Assembly: GCA_003211275.1 (NCBI GenBank)
Contig: QCTE01000005.1
Coordinates: forward strand, 1-63,299
Reading direction: 5' to 3'
From: Synechococcus sp. AG-673-A03
GTDB lineage: Bacteria > Cyanobacteriota > Cyanobacteriia > PCC-6307 > Cyanobiaceae
DNA length: 63,299 nt
The notes under the pieces: generated by a model
Seen by the model: only the letters and a program-made list of their open reading frames with translations
Told to the model about the DNA's origin: nothing
Database searches by the model: none
Program-made: the position numbers and the translations under genes
Shown: piece after piece, positions 1 to 10,318 of the stretch
How positions within the stretch are numbered: position 1 is the stretch's first letter
Layout of the letters: each line of letters starts with the position of its first letter

Positions 1-2882
1 CGCTCCAGCAGGGTCAGAGGAATCAACTCGAGGTCCACCATGCGCCGAGTCGGGCCATCCCAGACGGGTCGTACGCCGAGTAGGGCAAACATCTGCGCGA
101 TGTCTTCGCCTCCATTGCGCATGGTGGCAGTTCCCCAGACCGATAAGGCCAGATGCCGCAGGGGTTCCCCCTCCTCAAGTTCGTAAAGATCCAGCAGCTG
201 TTCCGCGCTGCGGCGACCTAGATCCCAGGCAGCTTCTGTTGGTAGACCTCTTAGATCCACGGAATAGAAGTTTCGCCCCGTTGGCAGAACGTCATCTCGT
301 CCACGGGTTGGGGCGCCAGAAGGACCGCTAGCGATACGCCGGCCGCTCGCTGCCGCTAAGACGGCCTGCTGTTCATGACTGGCGGATTGCTGCAACCGAG
401 GCCAGAGATCAGTCTTGATGAACTGGAGTGGACCGGGCAGTGGCTCTGACAGAAGTAATTGCTGAAAACAGTCATCGAGCGGTATGGCCTGGTCGTGCTG
501 CTTCAATCCATTGCCCTCGATCAGCTGCAGCAGAAGTCGTTCGGCTTGTGCCTCGATCCACTCGACCGCATCACTGAGTCGCCGAGGCTGATGGCAGCCA
601 TGGCGTTCCAGGATGTGTCGATCTTGATCAGACAACAACGCTCCGTCCTCGTCTTTCCAGGGATCGCATTCCAGGCCGACACTGCGGCTCATCCACTGGG
701 TGAGTCCAGAACGATCAGACGCCGGGGAGCGAGCAATCGCCAACAACAACTCAGCCAGTTGGGTTGGTTGTGGATGGTCCCCAAGCCGATGCAGGCCCGT
801 CCTGATCTGCGCTTCTTTGAGTTCACACAAGTAGGTCTCAACCCGTTCGAACAAGTCACCGATCTCTGCTGATGAGCTCTGGCTTTCCAGGATGATCTCA
901 ATCGATGGCCAGTTCAGATCGATCAGCAGTTGAATCAGCTGTTGTTGGATCTGATCGCATCGGGAGGCACCGAGTTGCCTTGCTTCGACGTACTCATCCA
1001 GAAGTGATTCCAGAGACAGCATGGATCCATGCAGACCGGCCCTGCCGAGAGGAGGGGTGAGGTGGTCAAGGATCACCGCATGCCCCCTGCGTTTGGCTTG
1101 TGACCCCTCGCCCGGATCGTTGACGATGAATGGATAGAGGTGGGGGATGGCACCCAGCGCGAGCGCTGGGGCACAAGACGGACTGAGACCGACCGACTTG
1201 CCAGGCAGCCATTCCGCACTGCCGTGCTTCCCCACATGCAGCATCAGTTGACAGTGGTGAATCTCCCTTAGCCAGAGGTACTGAGCTAGATAGCGATGGG
1301 GAGGGGGAAGATCTGGAGAATGCAGATCACTGAGCTGATCGGCGTCATAACCACGACTGGGCTGCACCAGAACCACAACATGGCCGAATCGCACACCGTG
1401 GATGGCGAAGCCGAGTGGCTCAAGATCAACCGCATGCTCTGGTTCACCCCACCGATCCAGAATCGGCAACCTGGCTGCCTCAGGCAGTGATGACCACCAG
1501 CGCTGATAGTGAGAGAGCGGCAGATAGGTGAGCGGTGGCCTGATCCGACTTTCTGGATCGTTGGTTCGACCGTTGAGAACCTGTTGGATCAGCAAATCAG
1601 GATCCTCCGGCAGATGCTGTTCGCCGAGATCAAATCCGTCATCGCGAAGCCAGCGCAGGATGTTGAGACAACTTGCCGGCGTATCGAGACCCACGCCATT
1701 GGCCAGACGACCATTCCTCAGGGGGTAATTCGCCAAGACCAATGCAATTGAACGCTGTTCGGCCTGTGTGGAACGCAAGTCGACCCAGGCCCTTGCGTGC
1801 TCAGCAATCCAGCTCAGCCCGGCAATGTCAGGCTCCAGGCGTTTGACCGCTGTGCACAAGCGCTCATCCGCGTGGTCCACTTCGCGGAAGGCGCCGATCC
1901 GCGTTGTGATGCGACCATCCAGCTCCGGCAGCACAACCTGAAGGGATAGATCAATGGGATCAAGGCCTTGAAACGAGTCCTGCCAGTGCTCACGGGAACG
2001 TCCAGAGCTCAGCATCTGCAGAACAGGACGATCAAGGTCATCCCAGAGGGGTGCACCCAGGCCTGCTTCCGAAAATTGAACCGATGCGAATGATGTAGAA
2101 GTGATCACCAGCTCCACGGCCTGTTGCCGGTACAGATCCTTCACAGCCCTCTGCACGGCAGGATCACGCAGGCTGCTCACCCAGAGTGCTTTTGGCGCCA
2201 GACCGTGCGCTCGCAGGGTTTCGAGCAGAACATCGCACCAGTGAACATCCGCTGATTGACGATGGGCGCGGTAAAGAAGCACCCCGATGTTCGACCCTTC
2301 TTCCTGTCGCCAGTCGTAGGGGTCAGGATCGGGGCTGGCCGTCAATGTCAATGACGGTGCATCGATGGCAGACGTTTCGCCTGAGGCAGTGGACAGGATC
2401 CATTCCAGACCATCGAGCCAACGCTGCAGGTTGTCTGCTCCTCCTTCGCGCAACAGCCTTGCCATGGCATCACAGAAGGGCTCAGGCTGGCTGCTGAGTG
2501 GATGCAGTTCACTGCCCTGGTCCTGAGTTCCGGCCAAAACAAGCAGTTGCCGGCCCTTTTGGTTCGCAAGCCAAGAACAGCACTGTTCAAGGCCATAGGA
2601 CCAGTGACCACGACCTCCGAGCAATCTGATCACGATCAGTTGCGTCTTGTCCGTGCAAAGGGCCAGGTAATGATCGATCTGAGCCGGATGGGACAGGGCA
2701 TCCAGCGGCAGCGCACGGATTCCGTCTTGCCAGAGCGGTTGTGTCTGCGTGTCTAGAACCCTTGCCAGGGCGGAGATGTCCGAGCTGGCGCTGGTCAGAA
2801 ACAAGACCGGTGCAGTGGGTTGCTCCACGTAGGAGATCGGCCCATCGGTGTCGGCCCCCGGCAGGCTGCTTAGGCGATGCAT
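1..2882 (-). CDS. cobN: Cobaltochelatase subunit CobN, 3'-truncated by the window edge
   Basis: This is the large subunit of the ATP-dependent cobalt chelatase, which inserts cobalt into the corrin ring during aerobic-type cobamide synthesis. The minus strand is open from an ATG at 2882 to the window edge, about 960 residues. CobN proteins are usually near 1,250 residues, so the C-terminal quarter lies outside. The product starts MHRLSSLPGADTDG. It ends in the window with the run DGPTRRMVDLELIPLTLLER, which matches the conserved CobN/magnesium-chelatase H-type C-terminal half. Cyanobacterial CobN works with ChlD/ChlI-like AAA+ subunits, which are not seen here. It is divergent from ilvE, with only 72 bases between the starts, and close to metH, the main consumer of its pathway. 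The forward-strand reading frames across this stretch are shadows. Confidence 0.93.
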   Translation of the reverse strand, partial: MHRLSSLPGADTDGPISYVEQPTAPVLFLTSASSDISALARVLDTQTQPLWQDGIRALPLDALSHPAQIDHYLALCTDKTQLIVIRLLGGRGHWSYGLEQCCSWLANQKGRQLLVLAGTQDQGSELHPLSSQPEPFCDAMARLLREGGADNLQRWLDGLEWILSTASGETSAIDAPSLTLTASPDPDPYDWRQEEGSNIGVLLYRAHRQSADVHWCDVLLETLRAHGLAPKALWVSSLRDPAVQRAVKDLYRQQAVELVITSTSFASVQFSEAGLGAPLWDDLDRPVLQMLSSGRSREHWQDSFQGLDPIDLSLQVVLPELDGRITTRIGAFREVDHADERLCTAVKRLEPDIAGLSWIAEHARAWVDLRSTQAEQRSIALVLANYPLRNGRLANGVGLDTPASCLNILRWLRDDGFDLGEQHLPEDPDLLIQQVLNGRTNDPESRIRPPLTYLPLSHYQRWWSSLPEAARLPILDRWGEPEHAVDLEPLGFAIHGVRFGHVVVLVQPSRGYDADQLSDLHSPDLPPPHRYLAQYLWLREIHHCQLMLHVGKHGSAEWLPGKSVGLSPSCAPALALGAIPHLYPFIVNDPGEGSQAKRRGHAVILDHLTPPLGRAGLHGSMLSLESLLDEYVEARQLGASRCDQIQQQLIQLLIDLNWPSIEIILESQSSSAEIGDLFERVETYLCELKEAQIRTGLHRLGDHPQPTQLAELLLAIARSPASDRSGLTQWMSRSVGLECDPWKDEDGALLSDQDRHILERHGCHQPRRLSDAVEWIEAQAERLLLQLIEGNGLKQHDQAIPLDDCFQQLLLSEPLPGPLQFIKTDLWPRLQQSASHEQQAVLAAASGRRIASGPSGAPTRGRDDVLPTGRNFYSVDLRGLPTEAAWDLGRRSAEQLLDLYELEEGEPLRHLALSVWGTATMRNGGEDIAQMFALLGVRPVWDGPTRRMVDLELIPLTLLE

Positions 2883-2954
2883 GTCCCCATTCTCCAGACC
2901 GCAGGACAATCGGGAACTGACGGGTGAGAAGATCTGGTCAACGGACCCTCAGCG

Positions 2955-3872
2955 ATGCATCAGTTCCTTCCCTACGCCTGGTTCCAGGGACGCTGCGTTC
3001 CTTTCGAGGACGCCAAGGTGTCGGTGGCGACGCATGCATTGCATTACGGAACTGGAGCCTTTGGTGGGATGCGGGCCATTCCCGACCCGACCAAACCTGG
3101 AGGAATGCTCCTGTTCCGTGCTGACCGTCATGCCCGTCGGTTGTCTCAGAGCGCCCATCTGTTGCTGGCTGATCTCAGTGAAGAGACCGTGATGGAAGCT
3201 CTCACAGCCATGCTTCATGCCAACAAGCCCACCACACCGATTTATCTGAGACCATTCGTGTACACGAGTGATCTCGGCATCGCGCCACGACTGCACAACA
3301 TTGAGACCGATTTTCTGATCTACGGGCTGGAGCTGGGTGACTATCTCTCCCCGGATGGAGTGAGTTGTCGGATTAGCAGCTGGACTCGGCAGGAAGATCG
3401 CTCCCTTCCTCTACGCGGCAAAATCAGCGGTGCGTACATCACCAGTTCGTTGGCCAAATCGGAGGCGGTCGCCAGCGGTTTTGACGAAGCTTTGCTGATG
3501 AACACCCGCGGCAAGGTCAGCGAGGCCAGTGGGATGAATCTGTTCATCGTCCGTGACGGCCAACTGATTACCCCGGGCGTGGATCAGGACATCCTCGAAG
3601 GCATCACACGGGCGAGCGTGATCGAACTGGCCAAGGGCATGGGCATTGATGTGATCGAGCGGCCTGTTGATAAGACCGAGTTGTTCATCGCTGATGAGGT
3701 GTTCCTTACAGGAACAGCGGCCAAGATCAGTCCGATTCGTCAGCTGGAATCAACGGTTCTCTCTCAACAGAGACCCCTGATGGAAGCACTTCGCTCCAAG
3801 CTGGTCGCCATCACTGAGGGACGTGATGAGCAGTACGCCCACTGGATTACCCGTATTGAACTCGAGAGCTGA
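2955..3872 (+). CDS. ilvE: Branched-chain amino acid aminotransferase (class IV)
   Basis: This PLP-dependent fold-type IV aminotransferase catalyses the last step of valine, leucine and isoleucine synthesis. Its 305 residues match the usual length. Visible signatures are the N-terminal ALHYGTGAFGGMRA segment, the PLP-lysine region RGKISGAYITSSLAKSEA with the lysine expected to form the Schiff base, the EASGMNLFIV strand, and the GITRASVIELA phosphate-binding segment. The ATG at 2955 opens with MHQFLPYAWFQG, a normal start for the cyanobacterial branch. It is divergent from cobN and followed 84 bases later by metH on the same strand, so the two may share a transcript. A D-amino-acid transaminase or aminodeoxychorismate lyase is less likely given the length and the SEASGMN motif. 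Confidence 0.95.
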   Translation: MHQFLPYAWFQGRCVPFEDAKVSVATHALHYGTGAFGGMRAIPDPTKPGGMLLFRADRHARRLSQSAHLLLADLSEETVMEALTAMLHANKPTTPIYLRPFVYTSDLGIAPRLHNIETDFLIYGLELGDYLSPDGVSCRISSWTRQEDRSLPLRGKISGAYITSSLAKSEAVASGFDEALLMNTRGKVSEASGMNLFIVRDGQLITPGVDQDILEGITRASVIELAKGMGIDVIERPVDKTELFIADEVFLTGTAAKISPIRQLESTVLSQQRPLMEALRSKLVAITEGRDEQYAHWITRIELES

Positions 3873-3956
3873 ACCTGGAGTTGTCTGTGGCTTCGGCTTC
3901 ATAAGGGGGTTCTGACGCCCGGCATTTCTTAGGATGGATTTACCGATCCAGTGGTG

Positions 3957-6900
3957 ATGCAGGCAGTTCAGACGAAATCCATCACCGAATCGTCCCGCTT
4001 TCTGAAGCGTCTTCACGATCCCAGTCGTCCCGTTCTGGTCTTTGACGGTGCCACCGGCACCTCCCTGCAGCAGATGGATTTGTCTGCCGATGATTTCGGC
4101 GGTGAAGTTCTAGAGGGTTGCAACGAAAACCTTGTGATCACGCGCCCGGATGCTGTGCAAGCTGTGCATCGCCAGTTTCTGGAGGCTGGGTGTGATGTGA
4201 TCGAGACGGACACCTTCGGCGCAGCGTCTGTGGTGCTAGTGGAATATGACCTTGAAGATCAGGCTTTTGTTCTCAATAAACGTGCAGCGGAGCTGGCACG
4301 TGAGCTGGCTGATGAATACAGCACTGCGGAGAAGCCGCGCTTTGTCGCCGGCTCGATGGGGCCAACCACGAAGCTCCCCACCCTCGGTCACATTGATTTC
4401 GACACGCTACGAGCCTCCTTTTGTGAGCAGGCGGCAGGGCTGATTGCCGGTGATGTGGATCTGTTCATCATCGAGACCTGTCAGGACGTGCTTCAGATCA
4501 AAGCAGCTCTTCAGGGTGTTGAGGACGCCTTTGAAGCCAGCGGCGAACGTCGCCCGTTGATGGTGTCCGTGACGATGGAAACCACGGGAACGATGTTGGT
4601 TGGCTCTGATATCGCAGCAGTGGTCTCGATTCTTGAACCGTTTCCGATTGACGTGCTCGGTTTGAACTGTGCCACAGGTCCTGAGCAGATGAAGGAGCAC
4701 ATCAAGTATTTGGCCGAGTACTCGCCCTTTGTGGTGAGTTGCATTCCCAATGCCGGACTGCCGGAGAACATCGGAGGCGTTGCTCACTACAGGCTCACTC
4801 CCATCGAGCTGAAAATGCAGCTCATGCACTTCGTTGAGGATCTTGGCGTTCAGGTAATTGGTGGATGTTGCGGTACTACCCCTGCTCATATCAAAGCGCT
4901 TTCAGAAATTTCCGACGAACTGAAACCGGCCAACAGAACGGTGAGGACACATCACCTTGAACGCCAGCAGTTGGGTTATGAGCCAGCGGCAGCTTCTCTC
5001 TATGGGGCCACTCCTTACTTCCAGGACAACTCCTTCCTGATCATTGGCGAGCGACTCAATGCGAGCGGTTCAAAAAAGGTCCGTGATTTGCTGAATGAAG
5101 AAGATTGGGATGGCCTTGTTGGTTTGGCACGGGGCCAGTTGAAGGAGAATGCACATGTGCTCGATGTCAACGTCGACTATGTGGGACGCGACGGTGAGAA
5201 AGATATGCATGAACTGGTGACTCGTGTTGTCACCAATGTGAATCTGCCACTGATGCTCGACTCAACTGAGTGGCAGAAAATGGAGGCCGGACTGAAAGTT
5301 GCCGGTGGTAAATGCATCCTCAATTCCACGAATTATGAGGATGGCGATGAGCGTTTTTTCAAAGTTCTTGAACTGGCTCGTCGTTACGGCGCAGCGGTGG
5401 TGATCGGCACCATCGACGAGGAAGGTATGGCGCGAACCGCTGAGAAAAAAGTCGCTATTGCAAAACGTGCTTATAGAGATGCTGTTGAGTTTGGGATCCC
5501 AGCCCGAGAGATTTTTTATGACCCGCTCGCGTTGCCAATTTCAACAGGAATCGAAGAGGATCGCCGCAACGCAATTGAAACGATTGAGTCGATACGCCGA
5601 ATTCGTAGCGAATTGCCAGGAGTTCATATTGTTCTCGGTGTCTCGAATGTCAGCTTCGGACTTTCTCCTGCCGCCAGGATTACGTTGAATTCAGTATTCC
5701 TCCATGACTGCTGCGAGGCAGGAATGGATGCGGCGATTGTTTCTCCCGTGAAGATTCTTCCTCTGATTAAAATTGAGGAGGATCATCAGCAGGTTTGTCG
5801 CGACTTGATCAACGATTCGCGACGATTTGATAGTGATGTCTGCATCTATGATCCACTTACAGATCTCACCACACTGTTTGAAGGTGTCAGCACCAAGGAG
5901 GCCCGCTCCTCAGGTCCTTCTTTGGCCGATCTTCCCATTGAGGAAAGACTTAAGCAGCACATTATTGATGGTGAAAGGATTGGACTTGAAGAGGCTCTCA
6001 ATGAAGGGCTAGGGAATTACAAACCACTTGAAATCGTCAATACTTTCCTTCTCAATGGAATGAAGGTTGTTGGTGAGTTATTTGGCTCTGGTCAAATGCA
6101 ACTTCCATTTGTATTGCAATCTGCTGAAACGATGAAATCAGCAGTCGCTTTTCTCGAGCCGCACATGGAGAAAAGTGACGGCGAGCGGTCGGCGAAGGCA
6201 AAATTTTTGATTGCCACAGTGAAAGGTGATGTTCATGATATTGGCAAAAATCTAGTAGACATTATCCTTACTAATAATGGTTATGAGGTGATCAATTTAG
6301 GAATCAAGCAGGATGTTGGAGCCATCATTGCTGCTCAGGAGCAACATCAGGCTGATTGCATTGCCATGAGTGGACTTCTTGTGAAATCCACCGCGTTCAT
6401 GAAAGACAATCTCTCGGCCTTCAATGAAGCTGGAATCAACGTTCCAGTTGTGTTGGGCGGAGCCGCTTTGACGCCCCGATTTGTCAATAAGGACTGCAGC
6501 GAGGTTTACAACGGCAAGGTTCTCTATGGCAGGGACGCTTTCACGGATCTGCGATTCATGGATGCCTTTGTTGATGCCCGTCAGTCCGACTCCTGGGATA
6601 ACGAACAAGGCTTTCTGAATGGCACTCCTGAGGGACTGACCCTCGGAGGTGAATCGGGTTCGCAATCCGACTCCTCCACATCCGCTGATTCGAAGCCGAA
6701 TGAAGATGAAAAGAAGGTCAAGGCCGACCCTGTGCCGGTCAGTTTCGACCGATCCGACACCGTGCCTGAGGAGACGGCCATTCAGCCCTCGTTCCTGGGT
6801 CCGAAAGTGTTGCAAGGAGACGCTGAAATACCTCTACCTGAGGTGATGGCCTACCTCGACCGACAGGCTCTGTTTGCCGGACAGTGGCAGATGCGCAAGG

Positions 6901-7583
6901 TCAAAGGCCAGTCAAGGGAAGACTATGAGGCTGATCTGCAAGCCAAGGCAGAGCCCGTTCTTCAGGCCTGGCTGCAACGCTCAATCGACGAAAGCCTTCT
7001 GCACCCGGCTGTGGCTTATGGCTATTTCCCCTGCGGACGTGAAGGCAACGATGTTGTTGTTTTTGACCCAGACGGATCGCGCCAGCTTGGCCGTTTTTCT
7101 GTGCCACGCCAGCGAGGCGGCAATCGCTACTGCATTGCCGATTTCTACAGAGACCTCGTTGACGGAGGTCCCAGCGATGTTTTGCCGATGCAAGCGGTCA
7201 CGATGGGGGAACAGGCCTCTGTCTTTGCTCAACAGCTGTTCGAGGCAGATTCCTACAGCGACTACCTGTTCTTCCATGGACTGGCCGTTCAGATGGCCGA
7301 AGCTCTTGCCGAATGGACCCATGCCCGTGTGAGACGCGAATGCGGATTTGCAGATCCTGAAGGGATGCAGCTCAGGGATGTGCTGGCCCAGCGCTATAGG
7401 GGCAGTCGTTACTCCTTTGGCTACCCGGCATGTCCCAACGTTGCGGATTCACGGCAGCAGCTGCTGTGGCTTGGCGCTGACCGTGTCGGCTTGAGCATGG
7501 ATGAGGGCGACCAGCTTCATCCGGAACAGAGCACCACGGCACTGGTGGCATTGCACAGCAAAGCCCGCTATTTCAGCGCTTAA
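3957..7583 (+). CDS. metH: B12-dependent methionine synthase
   Basis: The enzyme methylates homocysteine to methionine using methylcobalamin and 5-methyltetrahydrofolate. The 1,208-residue product has the full domain order. First comes a homocysteine barrel ([10 protein letters not shown] near residue 25; zinc cysteines in LNCATGPEQ and the [10 protein letters not shown] pair). Then follow a pterin-binding barrel (GERLNASGS near 365; [12 protein letters not shown]), the helical cap, and the cobalamin domain with the DVHDIGKN base-off ligand motif near residue 758. The C-terminal AdoMet reactivation domain has [13 protein letters not shown] and [14 protein letters not shown]. An acidic, serine-rich linker of about 50 residues ([13 protein letters not shown] onward) separates the last two domains. 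Two GTG codons lie directly upstream in frame at 3951 and 3954; the ATG at 3957 is preferred. No cobalamin riboswitch is evident upstream. Neighbouring cobN and the later cobU fit a self-made cobamide cofactor. Confidence 0.97.
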   Translation: MQAVQTKSITESSRFLKRLHDPSRPVLVFDGATGTSLQQMDLSADDFGGEVLEGCNENLVITRPDAVQAVHRQFLEAGCDVIETDTFGAASVVLVEYDLEDQAFVLNKRAAELARELADEYSTAEKPRFVAGSMGPTTKLPTLGHIDFDTLRASFCEQAAGLIAGDVDLFIIETCQDVLQIKAALQGVEDAFEASGERRPLMVSVTMETTGTMLVGSDIAAVVSILEPFPIDVLGLNCATGPEQMKEHIKYLAEYSPFVVSCIPNAGLPENIGGVAHYRLTPIELKMQLMHFVEDLGVQVIGGCCGTTPAHIKALSEISDELKPANRTVRTHHLERQQLGYEPAAASLYGATPYFQDNSFLIIGERLNASGSKKVRDLLNEEDWDGLVGLARGQLKENAHVLDVNVDYVGRDGEKDMHELVTRVVTNVNLPLMLDSTEWQKMEAGLKVAGGKCILNSTNYEDGDERFFKVLELARRYGAAVVIGTIDEEGMARTAEKKVAIAKRAYRDAVEFGIPAREIFYDPLALPISTGIEEDRRNAIETIESIRRIRSELPGVHIVLGVSNVSFGLSPAARITLNSVFLHDCCEAGMDAAIVSPVKILPLIKIEEDHQQVCRDLINDSRRFDSDVCIYDPLTDLTTLFEGVSTKEARSSGPSLADLPIEERLKQHIIDGERIGLEEALNEGLGNYKPLEIVNTFLLNGMKVVGELFGSGQMQLPFVLQSAETMKSAVAFLEPHMEKSDGERSAKAKFLIATVKGDVHDIGKNLVDIILTNNGYEVINLGIKQDVGAIIAAQEQHQADCIAMSGLLVKSTAFMKDNLSAFNEAGINVPVVLGGAALTPRFVNKDCSEVYNGKVLYGRDAFTDLRFMDAFVDARQSDSWDNEQGFLNGTPEGLTLGGESGSQSDSSTSADSKPNEDEKKVKADPVPVSFDRSDTVPEETAIQPSFLGPKVLQGDAEIPLPEVMAYLDRQALFAGQWQMRKVKGQSREDYEADLQAKAEPVLQAWLQRSIDESLLHPAVAYGYFPCGREGNDVVVFDPDGSRQLGRFSVPRQRGGNRYCIADFYRDLVDGGPSDVLPMQAVTMGEQASVFAQQLFEADSYSDYLFFHGLAVQMAEALAEWTHARVRRECGFADPEGMQLRDVLAQRYRGSRYSFGYPACPNVADSRQQLLWLGADRVGLSMDEGDQLHPEQSTTALVALHSKARYFSA

Positions 7584-7593
7584 GCAAGATCAC

Positions 7594-7611
7594 TGCTGCA
7601 GACTGCAGCTT
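7594..7611 (+). terminator. Weak hairpin after metH
   Basis: A short GCTGC-AGACT-GCAGC hairpin followed by TTT lies 10 bases after the metH stop. The stem is only 5 bp and the T-run is short, so it may be a weak or partial terminator before the DUF4090 gene. Confidence 0.25.
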
Positions 7612-7628
7612 TCATCAACCGCATCACC

Positions 7629-7901
7629 ATGGATCTCAGTGGGCCCGGCGCCATCGACGAGGCGATCAATGCAGGGATCGATCTGGATGGGTCACCTCTG
7701 CCTGCTCAGATGCTGACGCTTTACAGGGAAGTGATGACCCTTGAAAGCCAGCGCAAGCGGAGCGGAGTACGTAAATCGATGCGCAACCGGGTGGTCAAGA
7801 CCGGCGCCAAGCATTTCGACCAGGAAACGCTGAATCAGCGCCTGATCGATGCTGGATGGGAGGGTCTGAAGCCCAAGGAGATCAGCTTCTTCTACGGCTG
7901 A
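7629..7901 (+). CDS. DUF4090 family protein
   Basis: This 90-residue soluble protein is highly conserved in cyanobacteria, but its function is unknown to me. Family signatures I recognise are the N-terminal DEAINAGIDLDGSPLP, a basic central segment (KRSGVRKSMRNRVVK), and a C-terminus that ends LKPKEISFFYG. There are no membrane helices, cysteines or signal peptide. The length is the usual one for the family. It starts 45 bases after metH on the same strand, but a weak hairpin lies between them. It is convergent with the small minus-strand gene that ends at 7929. The family assignment is from memory of the sequence pattern. The basic middle could suggest nucleic-acid contact, which is only an inference. 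Confidence 0.85.
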   Translation: MDLSGPGAIDEAINAGIDLDGSPLPAQMLTLYREVMTLESQRKRSGVRKSMRNRVVKTGAKHFDQETLNQRLIDAGWEGLKPKEISFFYG

Positions 7902-7928
7902 CCCAAGCCGCTGATAGAGCTCTGTGGA

Positions 7929-8159
7929 TCATTCCTGGCAGAGCTTCTCCATCGTGTCGATCACTTCCTGTTGAAATTCCTCGAGGGCACTGGATTCGCT
8001 GAGGTCAATCCCCTCTCCCGCAGCATTCTGAGACAGGTCCTGAAAGTGGAATGCCCCCTCACCGTTGGCGAGGAACTCAATCGCCGAGGATTCCCCGCTT
8101 TCGCGGAAGGCGTCGCAGAGGGCGAGGAACGCTGCGTCTTCAGTGAACTCCCAATCCAT
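7929..8159 (-). CDS. Small acidic protein of unknown function
   Basis: This 76-residue, very acidic soluble protein starts MDWEFTEDAAFLALCDAF. I do not recognise a named domain. It is rich in Glu and Asp (ESGESSAIEFL, DLSESSALEEF) with a likely helical C-terminus (VIDTMEKLCQE). It has two cysteines and no signal or membrane segment. It sits convergent to the DUF4090 gene, with a 27-base gap, and divergent from the DUF2237 gene. Its compact fit between neighbours, the clean ATG start, and an overlapping plus-strand frame that looks like a mere shadow all favour a real gene. No function can be inferred. Confidence 0.6.
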   Translation of the reverse strand: MDWEFTEDAAFLALCDAFRESGESSAIEFLANGEGAFHFQDLSQNAAGEGIDLSESSALEEFQQEVIDTMEKLCQE

Positions 8160-8270
8160 CGAGGAGGCATAACTGTTTGACCTTTAACGCCTCGCCCCCG
8201 GGATCCGTCAACCATCTTGTCGCGCAATGTGCCAGTACTTCGGCAGACTCCTCATGGATTCCATGGCGCA

Positions 8271-8678
8271 ATGAGCTCTGAACCATTTCCCGAAACCGAA
8301 GTCCAGGCCAGCGATTTGAATGTTCTGGGTAAGCCTCTGGAGGTGTGCAGTTGTCAGCCCATGACCGGATGGTTCAGAGATGGACATTGTCGAACCGATG
8401 TGGGCGATCTCGGACGTCACAGCGTCTGTTGCGTGATGACAGAAAGCTTTCTCAGCTACAGCAGGGCTCAGGGCAATGATCTGAGCACCCCGATGCCTCA
8501 GTTTGGTTTTCCGGGTCTTCAACCTGGAGATCACTGGTGTGTCTGTGCGCCTCGCTGGAAGGAGGCGCATGAGGATGGAATGGCTCCCCCGGTTCTGTTG
8601 AACTCCACAGAACGCAGCACGGTTGAAATCATTTCACTGGATATCTTGCGAGAGCATGCTCACCATGGAATGTCCTGA
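8271..8678 (+). CDS. DUF2237 family protein
   Basis: This 135-residue protein of the DUF2237 family is found in many bacteria; its biochemical role is not established. Recognisable family segments are NVLGKPLEVCSCQPMTGWFRDGHC near the start and LGRHSVCCVMTESFLSYSRAQGNDLSTP in the middle. The end reads FPGLQPGDHWCVCAPRWKEAHEDGMAPPV followed by the HAHHGMS tail. The many conserved cysteines and histidines suggest metal or redox chemistry, which is an inference. The ATG at 8271 (MSSEPFPETEVQ) is preferred; the frame runs back to a TTG at 8217, but that extension (RQTPHGFHGA) does not look like the family. Its 3' end overlaps the convergent SDR gene by 19 bases. Confidence 0.88.
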   Translation: MSSEPFPETEVQASDLNVLGKPLEVCSCQPMTGWFRDGHCRTDVGDLGRHSVCCVMTESFLSYSRAQGNDLSTPMPQFGFPGLQPGDHWCVCAPRWKEAHEDGMAPPVLLNSTERSTVEIISLDILREHAHHGMS

Positions 8679-9388
8679 CCATCCCAGGCGATAAATCGAC
8701 CGCTGTCGGATGGTGTCTGACCCAGCAGGACATCTAGGAGATGCCCTGCTGCCCTCTCAGGGCTAAACAGCTTCTCCCTGGGTACAAAGCTCTGAAAAGG
8801 CTGCGAAAGGGCTGTGTCTGTCGTTCCAGGATGCAAAAGAGTCACGGTCGCCAGCGGCAGACGTCGACCCCACTCAAGACTCAGGCAGCGCAACATCATG
8901 TTCTGTGCTGCCTTTGCGCCGCGATAGGCATACCAGCCTCCGCTGCGGTTATCGCCAATGCTGCCAACCCTGGCACTCAGGCTGGCGAAATGAAAGGGTG
9001 AATCCCTGCTTAGAACAGGCTCGACTGCCTTGGCTAGCAGCAGTGGACCAGCCGCGTTGATCGCAAACGAGTCGAGCAATGCAGATTGCTCAGCATGTTG
9101 CAGTCGTTTTTCAGGTTGATAGGACGGGCCGTGAAGACGTCCAGTCGCGTTGATCACCACTCTCAGAGGAAGGGAGTCACCCCTGAGTTGTTCGGTCAGT
9201 TTGCTGAGACTGTCCGTGCACTGGAGATCAACCGTCCATTCCTGGTCCGACACCGGGTGACGCGTCGCCAACGTCACCTGCAGGGATGACTGGCGCCGTG
9301 CCAGTTCCGCACTCAATGCCCGCCCGATCCCGCCTCCCCCAACAACGAGAGCTCGTCCCTGCCAGCTATCGGTGCACATTTCAGGCAT
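8660..9388 (-). CDS. Short-chain dehydrogenase/reductase family protein
   Basis: This is an NAD(P)-binding Rossmann protein of 242 residues, the standard SDR length. The nucleotide-binding glycine motif VVGGGGIGRAL lies at residues 15-25, INATG occupies the position of the usual NAG motif, and SLSARVGSIG leads to the catalytic YAYRGAKAAQ (Tyr-x-x-x-Lys). The substrate is unknown. The form resembles C-factor/CsgA-like SDRs often annotated in marine Synechococcus. It is divergent from the SpoIID-like gene with only 24 bases between starts, and convergent with the DUF2237 gene. No signal peptide is present. Confidence 0.9.
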   Translation of the reverse strand: MPEMCTDSWQGRALVVGGGGIGRALSAELARRQSSLQVTLATRHPVSDQEWTVDLQCTDSLSKLTEQLRGDSLPLRVVINATGRLHGPSYQPEKRLQHAEQSALLDSFAINAAGPLLLAKAVEPVLSRDSPFHFASLSARVGSIGDNRSGGWYAYRGAKAAQNMMLRCLSLEWGRRLPLATVTLLHPGTTDTALSQPFQSFVPREKLFSPERAAGHLLDVLLGQTPSDSGRFIAWDGQDIPW

Positions 9389-9412
9389 GATTCCAGCGCC
9401 GCCTCAGCGGGT

Positions 9413-10318
9413 ATGCGTCTCGTTCGACCACTGTTACTAACTCTGCTGGCGAGTGCGGGGCTGGCCGCACTGATCGTCTGGTCCACCAGAGCTGGGCGTT
9501 TCCACTCAGACAGCCAAGACGCAGAGCTCTTGCTCAGCACGTTGTTTGATGCAGAAACTCAGTCCAAAAGCAACGATCAAGTGCCGCCAATAACCTCTGT
9601 TCCTGAGGTGCCTGCACCCAGTGAGAGCCTTGATCCTCAGCTGCGTATCGCCCTGTTGAGTCAGCGGCCATTGCGACAGGTCAGCATCCAGGATGGAGCG
9701 AGCTGTCGGCAGCAGGGAGGAATTCCCGTTCGTCCGGGACAGGTCAACGGGATGCTCGCCAAGGGATCGACAGGTCTCGTGAGTTGTGGTGGTACTGGTG
9801 GATCGGTGTTGGTGAACGGTCGTGCCTACGAAGGAACCATTCATCTGCTCAACAGAGGGCAGGGATGGCTCGCCATCAATCAGATCAACTTGGAGCGCTA
9901 TGTGGCGTCTGTTGTGGGAGCTGAAATGCCCAGCCACTGGAATGGCGAAGCCCTCAAGGCCCAGGCCGTGGCCGCCCGCTCCTACGGCCTCGTACACATG
10001 CTCCGTCCGGCCAACAGCGACTGGAACCTTGGAGACACCACTCGCTGGCAGGCTTATGCCGGGCGAACTAGCAGCAACAAGTCAACAATTCAGGCCACGG
10101 AAGCCACGCGCGGACTCGTGTTGAGTTTCAAGGGTGGCCTGGTTGAGTCGTTGTATGCAGCCACTCAGGAGATCTCCGATGAAGCACACGGACATCTCGG
10201 TGCGAGCATGAGCCAGCATGGTGCTCAGGAGCTGGCACAGCAGGGGCTTCGATTCAACGAGATCCTCGGCAGGTACTACGCAGGGGCATCGCTGGCGAGG
10301 ATCAAATCCGATGGGTGA
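9413..10318 (+). CDS. SpoIID/LytB-domain exported protein
   Basis: This 301-residue protein has an N-terminal hydrophobic anchor or signal (residues 1-22, LLLTLLASAGLAALIVW) followed by a SpoIID/LytB domain. Domain signatures are RIALLSQ near residue 78, the GTIHLLNRGQGWLAINQINLE segment, and LERYVASVVGAEMPSHW. The run LKAQAVAARSYGLVHM follows, then the C-terminal ASMSQHGAQELAQQGLRFNEIL. Proteins with this domain, such as SpoIID and the amidase enhancer LytB, act on or stimulate cleavage of peptidoglycan glycan strands. The Glu in GAEMPSHW corresponds to the SpoIID catalytic position. It probably acts in the periplasm during wall remodelling. The stop overlaps the ATG of the next gene by 8 bases. 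Confidence 0.88.
   Translation: MRLVRPLLLTLLASAGLAALIVWSTRAGRFHSDSQDAELLLSTLFDAETQSKSNDQVPPITSVPEVPAPSESLDPQLRIALLSQRPLRQVSIQDGASCRQQGGIPVRPGQVNGMLAKGSTGLVSCGGTGGSVLVNGRAYEGTIHLLNRGQGWLAINQINLERYVASVVGAEMPSHWNGEALKAQAVAARSYGLVHMLRPANSDWNLGDTTRWQAYAGRTSSNKSTIQATEATRGLVLSFKGGLVESLYAATQEISDEAHGHLGASMSQHGAQELAQQGLRFNEILGRYYAGASLARIKSDG

Noticed and set aside
459-2756. Several forward-strand open frames of 60-140 codons opposite cobN
   Set aside because: The minus strand reads as continuous CobN; the forward frames have no family character and overlap each other, so they are shadows.
3873-3956. Possible cobalamin riboswitch before metH
   Set aside because: Only 84 bases are available, and no B12-box-like or long structured leader is visible.
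6297-6815. 172-codon minus-strand frame inside metH
   Set aside because: It lies wholly in the cobalamin domain, linker and start of the activation domain of MetH and has no recognisable motif.
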